From the NCBI GenBank assembly GCA_051010055.1, contig JBPCVY010000206.1:1-36695 (forward strand): a stretch of 36,695 bases of DNA, in the 5' to 3' direction. This document shows, one piece after another, positions 32,159 to 36,695 of this stretch. Source of the DNA: CAJQND01 sp051010055 (lineage in GTDB: Bacteria > Pseudomonadota > Alphaproteobacteria > Rhizobiales > CAJQND01). Every line of letters begins with the position of its first letter. Position 1 is the first letter of the stretch. A program made the translations under genes and the position numbers. A model generated the notes under the pieces. It ran no database searches. It was given only the letters and a program-made list of their open reading frames with translations, and was not told where the DNA came from.

Positions 32159-33568
32159 ATGGTTTTCCGGACTTTGCTTGCCCTCTGCCTGACACTCACC
32201 GGTTACATTGCGTCGGTAACTCTTGCTAGCGCGCAGGATGAAAAGCCTCGCCAGGTTCTGTTCACGAACGTGCATGTGTTTAACGGCGTGGATGAGAAGC
32301 GCATGGAAAATGCGAGTGTTCTCGTCGAAGGCAATCTGATCAAGAAAGTTTCTGCCGAACCGATCAAGGCCGATGGCGCCTTCAAGGTCGATGGTGGCGG
32401 ACGGACGCTGATGCCGGGCCTTATCGATATGCATTCTCACCTTTGCATCCAGAACGGCATGGTTGCATTTCGCGATGGCTATGATGCCATGACCGCGGGG
32501 GCCTGGACCGGCTATGCAATGAAAGATTATCTCGACCAGGGCTTCACGACTGCCCGGGATGCAGGCTGCAATATTCTTGGTGTGGCCAAGGCTGTGAACA
32601 ATGGTGTGATTGCCGGTCCACGAGTTTTCCCGGCTGGCGGTTTCTTGAGCCAAACAGGTGGCCACGGAGACACCGGATTCTTTTCCGACACAAAATCCGA
32701 CACAGATTCGCTTGAGCGTGCAGAGTTTGCGCACATTGTCGATGGGATTCCCGAAGTCGTTAAAGCAGCGCGGCAGAATCTGCGCAGGGGTGCAACGCAA
32801 ATCAAAATCATGGCGGGCGGCGGCGTCGCTAGTGAATTTGATCCTCTTCACATGACCCAGTTTAGCCTGGCGGAAATGAAAGCCATCGTCGGTGTTGCGG
32901 AAGATTACGGCACATATGTCATGGCCCATGCCTATCACGACAGGTCGGTGAACCGGGCAATCGATGCCGGCATTCGTGTCATCGAGCACAACTTCCTGGT
33001 CTCAGAGAAAACGGTAATGCGCATGAAGGAAGAAGGCGTTGCGCTATCGGTGCAGGCGGTGATGTCGCTGCAGGCATTCGGTGATCCTGAAAGCATCACG
33101 TTCTTCAGCCGCGACCAGAAGAACAAGGCTGCTGCGGTAAACAAAGGCGCCACGCAAATGATGAAGTGGGCGGTGAAGCACGATCTTTTGATGGTCACCG
33201 GTGGCGACATGTTCGGCCCGGATTTGCCGCGCCAGGCGGACAACATCATCTGGTTCCACGACAAGATTGCCAATAGTCCGTTTCTTGCCCTGAAGACAGC
33301 CACATCGAATGCCGGAGAAATTTTGTCCTGGAGTGGCGGCATGAACCCCTACAAGGACGGTACCATTGGCACAATCGTTGAAGGCGGTTATGCGGACATC
33401 ATCCTCGTTAACGGCAACCCCTTGGAAGACATCAACGCCATCAAGAGGGACAAGGTGGATTTCGTGATGAAGGACGGCCTTGTCTACAAGAACTGGCTGC
33501 CTGATGAAGCTGCTCCCCATTTCCGCCCGCCAGGGCCGAAGCAGGGCGAGTATGTCGGCAATAACTAA
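32159..33568 (+). CDS. Exported amidohydrolase-family protein (imidazolonepropionase-like)
   Basis: This 469-residue metal-dependent hydrolase has a signal peptide (about 1-25, ending ASA|QDE), so it probably acts in the periplasm. The amidohydrolase metal-site elements are all visible: His92 and His94 in DMHSHL, Lys216 in QIKIMAGGG (the carboxylated bridging lysine of binuclear members), His257 in MAHAYH, His277 in IEHN and Asp350 in TGGDMFG. The C-terminal strands include GTIGTIVEGGYADIILVNGNPL. The architecture fits the Xaa-Pro dipeptidase/imidazolonepropionase-like group, so a peptide, organophosphate-like or N-acyl substrate is possible. GGGAGG precedes the ATG. It stands in front of the small arginine-tailed gene on the same strand. 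Confidence 0.92.
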   Translation: MVFRTLLALCLTLTGYIASVTLASAQDEKPRQVLFTNVHVFNGVDEKRMENASVLVEGNLIKKVSAEPIKADGAFKVDGGGRTLMPGLIDMHSHLCIQNGMVAFRDGYDAMTAGAWTGYAMKDYLDQGFTTARDAGCNILGVAKAVNNGVIAGPRVFPAGGFLSQTGGHGDTGFFSDTKSDTDSLERAEFAHIVDGIPEVVKAARQNLRRGATQIKIMAGGGVASEFDPLHMTQFSLAEMKAIVGVAEDYGTYVMAHAYHDRSVNRAIDAGIRVIEHNFLVSEKTVMRMKEEGVALSVQAVMSLQAFGDPESITFFSRDQKNKAAAVNKGATQMMKWAVKHDLLMVTGGDMFGPDLPRQADNIIWFHDKIANSPFLALKTATSNAGEILSWSGGMNPYKDGTIGTIVEGGYADIILVNGNPLEDINAIKRDKVDFVMKDGLVYKNWLPDEAAPHFRPPGPKQGEYVGNN

Positions 33569-33643
33569 GTACCAGTTAGCTGAGAACGGCATCCAGAAAC
33601 GAGAGGTTCTAAGAACACAACCAAATTCAGGGAGGGTTCGGGA

Positions 33644-33889
33644 ATGAACAGACGGGGATTTCTGCTGGGCTTTGTTTCCGCAGCTGCGCTCTTGGGCACG
33701 CGAAGCGATGAAGCCCTGGCGCAGGCGGTGGAGTGTTATAATGCCAATGGTGCGCCTGTGGCCTGCCCGCCATATGGTGTGCCGCTGCCCCTTGGCATTG
33801 TCCGCCGCGCCATCCGCCGTGGCCACCGCAGGCGCGTGGTGCGCCGGGTGCGCCGCCGGCGCAGAAGACGCAGGCGCAGGAGGAGGTAA
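33644..33889 (+). CDS. Small exported protein with polyarginine C-terminal tail
   Basis: This 81-residue protein starts MNRRGFLLGFVSAAALLG and has a hydrophobic stretch ending in EALAQA. It looks like a twin-arginine-type or Sec signal, followed by a short Cys-containing segment (VECYNANGAPVACPPYG). The last 32 residues contain 21 arginines, including an unbroken run of 12 at the end. GGAGGGTTCGGGA precedes the ATG. The function is unknown; a basic tail could bind a polyanionic surface or nucleic acid. The terminal Arg codons end AGG AGG AGG TAA and so create a Shine-Dalgarno-like sequence next to the following gene. Confidence 0.75.
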   Translation: MNRRGFLLGFVSAAALLGTRSDEALAQAVECYNANGAPVACPPYGVPLPLGIVRRAIRRGHRRRVVRRVRRRRRRRRRRRR

Positions 33890-33932
33890 TTGTCCAATGC
33901 GATATCTCAATGATCACTCCGGAGCCAAGTCC

Positions 33933-34697
33933 ATGAAGAACGTCCTCACCTCACTGTGCGCAGGCGCTGCACTGTTGGCCACCGCGCAGGCCGGTTTTGC
34001 CGCGGATGAACCTTCCGGCAATCCGATAGTTGTCCTGAAGAAAATGTCGGACAGCCTTGCCTCAAAACCGGCAATCTCACTCACCGTTGATGCAGTCTAT
34101 GATGAGAAATTCGAGAAGACATATATTAAGTCTCTTGTCTCGTACAAAATTGATCTCATCCGCCCGTCGACGCTTTACTTTGATGCAAAGTTCGATGACG
34201 GCGAGCACTGGCTGGGCGATTTCGACGGCAAGCGCGTGCGCCTCTATGTGCCTGCAGAAAAGGAATATTCCGAAATCCCGTTCGAGGGCTCGCTGGACGA
34301 GTTCATCGATTATGCGGACGACAACGGCATCACCCGCACGCCACTGAACGATTTTCTGCGCTCGAATTTCTTCGAGGCGGTAGATCCCCACATCAATGAG
34401 GCAACCCTCATCGACGGGTATGTCAATCCGGACGATGCGAACACCAAAATCAGCCACATGCTTTTCGACAGTCCCGGCACAACCTGGCAGCTCTGGGTGA
34501 AACATGGCAAGGACACCCTGCCGGACATGTTCAACGCAACCTATTCAACCGTTCTTGGACGGCCCGAATATGCAGTGAAGTTCAAGAGTTGGGGGTTTGA
34601 CGGCAAGGCGGACGGCTTGGCTGAGAAGTACGCTATTCCGCAATCCCTGGATGGCTGGACCAAAGTGGAGTTCGAAAACCCGATTATCATGCAATAG
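33933..34697 (+). CDS. DUF2092 family exported protein
   Basis: This 254-residue protein has a signal peptide (MKNVLTSLCAGAALLATAQAGFA|ADE) and a DUF2092-type body (PIVVLKKMSDSLASKPAISLTVDAVYDEKFE, broken here as PIVVLKKMSDSLAS and SLTVDAVYDEKFE). The fold resembles LolA/LolB-like lipoprotein-binding proteins, which is a family-level inference. Strand-rich sequence such as RPSTLYFDAKFDDGEHWLGDF supports it. GGAG lies 8 bases before ATG 33933. An upstream in-frame ATG at 33897 sits 9 bases after AGGAGGT, so a longer product with 12 extra residues is possible; I prefer 33933 because it gives a standard signal peptide. It follows the arginine-tailed gene closely, so the two may be coupled. Confidence 0.85.
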   Translation: MKNVLTSLCAGAALLATAQAGFAADEPSGNPIVVLKKMSDSLASKPAISLTVDAVYDEKFEKTYIKSLVSYKIDLIRPSTLYFDAKFDDGEHWLGDFDGKRVRLYVPAEKEYSEIPFEGSLDEFIDYADDNGITRTPLNDFLRSNFFEAVDPHINEATLIDGYVNPDDANTKISHMLFDSPGTTWQLWVKHGKDTLPDMFNATYSTVLGRPEYAVKFKSWGFDGKADGLAEKYAIPQSLDGWTKVEFENPIIMQ

Positions 34698-34833
34698 CCA
34701 TCTGGCCAACAGGTGAGCGATTTGCAAGACTTTAGCGCAAGGCGCAACTGGGCTGGGAAATGCGCGTTTTGACACCGGCAGCTTACCAGTCCGTTTCCTT
34801 TTTGGCCCGATCTCAAATAGGGGATGTTGGCTC

Positions 34834-36204
34834 ATGTCCGAACGCTCGATTTTACGCATAGTGCAGCAGGCATTTGTTCTCGCGGTTATGCTCGCCTGCC
34901 TGACTTTGTTTCCCGTAAGTTCTCTGGCGCAAACAGATGAACAACCGCAAGAGGCCTCAGAAGCGTCTGAAGCAAATGCCGAACCTGCAGACGCCCCCAA
35001 GATTGCCCTGCCTGATAAGTCTCTCAGCGAAGAAGAGTTCGCATTGCGGCTTGTGCACTTCACCAGAGCTGAGCTCGCCGAGGCAGCTAAGCAGTGGATT
35101 AATGTCACCCAGCAACAGACCAAGCATGCAGCTGACATAAACATTGCTCTTTTCACCGCTGAAGGGCCGACGGCTGAACGTCTGCGCGCTGACCTTGCCA
35201 AGGCGCTTGATGAGCGCAACCGGCTTTTTGACAAGCTCGATCTCATCTTGAATGAATGGGAAGCCAAGGGCGGCAAGCCGGACGATATTGCCGAGTACCG
35301 CAAGTATAAAGAAGCGGTTGTCCGTAGTGAGCTGAAGGCAACCGACCCCAAAACCGTCGCCAAATGGGGCCTGCAGTGGCTGACATCCTCAGAAGGGGGC
35401 GGGCGCATCGGTTTGCGGCTCTTATCCCTTGTGGCGATGATTTTCCTGGCTTTCTTCTTGGCGCGGATTTTCACGGCGCTTATTGGCCGCAGCCTGCGCC
35501 GGGTACCGCAAATGTCGAACCTGCTCAGGGATTTCATCTCAAAAATGGCCTATTGGTTGCTGGTTGGGGTTGGCGTTGTCATTGCCCTCACCATCTTCGG
35601 CATCGATATGACGCCCATTCTGGCGGTGTTCGGCGGCGCCAGCTTCATTCTCGGTTTTGCCATGCAATCGACCCTGTCGAACCTGGCAAGCGGCCTTTTG
35701 CTGATGGTCACCAAACCGTTTGACGTTGGCGATATGGTTGATGCCGCCGGCGTTTCCGGCACCGTCAAGAATGTAAGCATTGTCTCGACTACAATCGTCA
35801 CTCTCGACAACAAGGTCATTGTTGTTCCCAACACCCAGGTTTGGGACAGTGTCATCACCAATGTGAACGCAAGCGATATCCGCCGCGTCGATCTCACTTT
35901 CGGCATTGCCTATGATGACGATATTGAATTGGCGCGCCGCTCGATGATGGAAGTGCTCAACGCCAATCCCAGGGTGTTGAAGGAACCCGCCCCGGTTATC
36001 GGTGTGAGCGAGCTTGCAGATTCTTCCGTCAATCTCATTTGCTTCCCGTGGGTGAAAACCGAGGACTATTGGGAAGTGCTCTGGGAGCTGCAGCAGAAGG
36101 TGAAGGAGCGCTTTGATGAGGTCGGCCTTTCCATCCCGTTCCCGCAGCGCGATGTGCACGTGCACCGGGCGGTTGAGGATTTGAGCGGGGAGGCAAAATC
36201 CTGA
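34834..36204 (+). CDS. MscS-family mechanosensitive channel (small, with periplasmic extension)
   Basis: This 456-residue MscS channel is the second in the window. A signal peptide (about 1-33) is followed by an acidic Ala/Glu-rich linker and a helical periplasmic domain (about 60-180). Membrane helices begin at about 190, and the MscS core has the pore helix MTPILAVFGGASFILGFAMQ, LASGLLLMVTKPFDVGDMV, and the C-terminal VGLSIPFPQRDVHVH. The core is closer to small MscS than to the 803-residue channel at 7016-9427. AGGGGATG precedes the ATG. It is the last gene before the non-coding end of the window. Confidence 0.93.
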   Translation: MSERSILRIVQQAFVLAVMLACLTLFPVSSLAQTDEQPQEASEASEANAEPADAPKIALPDKSLSEEEFALRLVHFTRAELAEAAKQWINVTQQQTKHAADINIALFTAEGPTAERLRADLAKALDERNRLFDKLDLILNEWEAKGGKPDDIAEYRKYKEAVVRSELKATDPKTVAKWGLQWLTSSEGGGRIGLRLLSLVAMIFLAFFLARIFTALIGRSLRRVPQMSNLLRDFISKMAYWLLVGVGVVIALTIFGIDMTPILAVFGGASFILGFAMQSTLSNLASGLLLMVTKPFDVGDMVDAAGVSGTVKNVSIVSTTIVTLDNKVIVVPNTQVWDSVITNVNASDIRRVDLTFGIAYDDDIELARRSMMEVLNANPRVLKEPAPVIGVSELADSSVNLICFPWVKTEDYWEVLWELQQKVKERFDEVGLSIPFPQRDVHVHRAVEDLSGEAKS

Positions 36205-36249
36205 GCGCGCGAACGCGAACTGCCGCGCGTGAAATAGACTCAAAAAAAC

Positions 36250-36279
36250 TTATCCCCGCTATTCCGGGTGCCCCTATAG
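36250..36279 (+). promoter_or_regulatory. Candidate promoter ahead of the structured 3' region
   Basis: CTATAG at 36274-36279 resembles the -10 box common in alphaproteobacterial stable-RNA promoters (CTATAGTG), with a weaker -35-like TTATCC 18 bases upstream (36250-36255). Transcription would start near 36286, just before the first hairpin. The -35 match is poor, so confidence is limited. Confidence 0.4.
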
Positions 36280-36285
36280 TGCCTT

Positions 36286-36675
36286 CACCGCCTGCCGCAT
36301 AAGGAAGCGTGCTCGAGACCGTCTTGAACATGTGGGCAGGCGGGTGGCGTCCCGAAGTGTCCGGCTGAACGGAGCCGACCTAACCGGGCGCAGCTGTGCC
36401 AGACCGCCTCCCCGCCTGGGGAAGCTGCCTGAGTGCTAGCTCAGCACCATCTGCTTGCGTGCAAGCCAAGGTGCTGACCTCCGGGGCTTCGGCTCCGGCG
36501 GCGGGCAAATTCGTTTCGATTGCCTGGTGAAGACGCTGGCCAGCGTTGTTTGAGCCGATAGGCAAGACAACATGTGTCGGGCCCCGTTAAACGGGTTCGT
36601 TAAGTCGCCACATGCAGGCCGGTGACGGCTGCAACTACTTAGCATCGGATCGCAGTTCTCATCGGCCTGCATTTC
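36286..36675 (+). ncRNA. Unassigned highly structured RNA region (non-coding RNA or long leader)
   Basis: No convincing protein gene lies between 36205 and 36695. This stretch instead contains a series of hairpins: CCGCCTGCC/GGCAGGCGG (36288-36296 with 36335-36343); CGGCT/AGCCG (36362-36377); GCAGCT...CCCC/GGGG...AGCTGC (36390-36428); TCAGCACC with inner GCTTGC/GCAAGC and GGTGCTGA (36441-36477); a 7-bp stem with C(UUCG)G loop (36481-36498); GGCAA/TTGCC (36504-36524); and a 14-bp stem, 36612-36625 with 36659-36672. The G-U pairs in two stems and the UUCG loop are stable only when read from the plus strand. I could not match it to RNase P, tmRNA, 6S or SRP RNA; a leader for a gene beyond the edge is equally possible. 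Ends are approximate. Confidence 0.5.
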
Positions 36676-36695
36676 CATTGTTTGAGCTCGCGGCA

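Noticed and set aside
32063..32989. Long minus-strand frame over the amidohydrolase gene
   Set aside because: Antisense to a complete amidohydrolase with all metal ligands; no domain or start signal of its own.
34545..35537. Long minus-strand frame, Ser/Arg-rich, over the second MscS gene
   Set aside because: Composition is that of an antisense frame; the plus-strand MscS is intact and convincing.
35539..36243. Long minus-strand frame over the end of the second MscS gene
   Set aside because: Antisense to the MscS core, with His/Asp-rich low-complexity content and no start signal.
36286..36675. RNase P RNA or permuted tmRNA
   Set aside because: The universally conserved RNase P core sequence is absent on both strands, and no ANDN-type tag codons or CCA end could be found.
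1..36695. CRISPR arrays, insertion sequences, tRNAs or rRNAs
   Set aside because: No regularly spaced repeat array, transposase, terminal inverted repeats flanking a gene, or tRNA-like T-loop and anticodon arms were seen. This is by eye, so a short tRNA could be missed.

Overview
The window looks like a chromosomal segment of an alphaproteobacterium, most likely of the order Hyphomicrobiales (Rhizobiales). The murJ-glnD adjacency, the alphaproteobacterial style of the cox genes, the DUF2092 protein and the moderate GC content all fit. No mobile element, CRISPR array, rRNA or tRNA was recognised. Most of the DNA is densely coding, with genes on both strands.

Layout. 1-4.4 kb (minus): a partial murJ (lipid II flippase) and glnD (PII uridylyltransferase). 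4.5-7.0 kb: an exported rhodanese, an acetyl-CoA acetyltransferase and a two-TM protein of unknown function. 7.0-10.9 kb (minus): an apparent operon of cytochrome c', a diheme cytochrome c and a large MscS channel. 11.1-14.4 kb (plus): a three-gene catabolic operon of a zinc alcohol dehydrogenase, an enolase-superfamily sugar-acid dehydratase-like protein and a 3-hydroxyisobutyrate-dehydrogenase-like reductase. 14.4-16.0 kb (minus): a SAM methyltransferase with its regulatory domain, split by one in-frame TGA. 16.2-20.0 kb: trhO, a prokaryotic pentameric ligand-gated ion channel, and a TPR protein gene whose frame is broken twice. 20.0-21.0 kb (minus): a porin-like fragment and a membrane-anchored small protein.

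21.1-30.5 kb (plus) is the centrepiece: a compact aerobic carbon monoxide dehydrogenase cluster. It contains a MHYT-LytTR regulator (coxC-like), coxM, coxS, coxL, coxD, coxE, coxF and coxG, followed by a small-molecule-type methyltransferase. CoxL carries the form I active-site motif AYRCSFR, so this is predicted to be a true Mo-Cu CO dehydrogenase. CoxM (FAD), CoxS (two [2Fe-2S]) and CoxL (Mo-Cu-MCD) form the enzyme. CoxD, CoxE and CoxF are its maturation apparatus and CoxG its membrane-recruitment factor. A tandem direct repeat with 20-bp period lies between the regulator gene and coxM and is a good candidate for its binding site.

30.5-36.2 kb: an adenylate cyclase-alpha/beta hydrolase fusion (minus), then on the plus strand an exported amidohydrolase, a small arginine-tailed exported protein, a DUF2092 protein and a second, smaller MscS channel. 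The last 490 bp (36205-36695) has no credible protein gene. It is packed with hairpins whose G-U pairs and C(UUCG)G loop favour transcription from the plus strand, so it is probably a structured non-coding RNA or long leader that I could not assign to a family.

The points most worth a second look are the MHYT-LytTR/direct-repeat pairing in the cox locus, the unassigned structured RNA, the TGA-split methyltransferase, the ligand-gated channel, and the enolase-superfamily protein with glycine where the first metal-binding aspartate normally sits.
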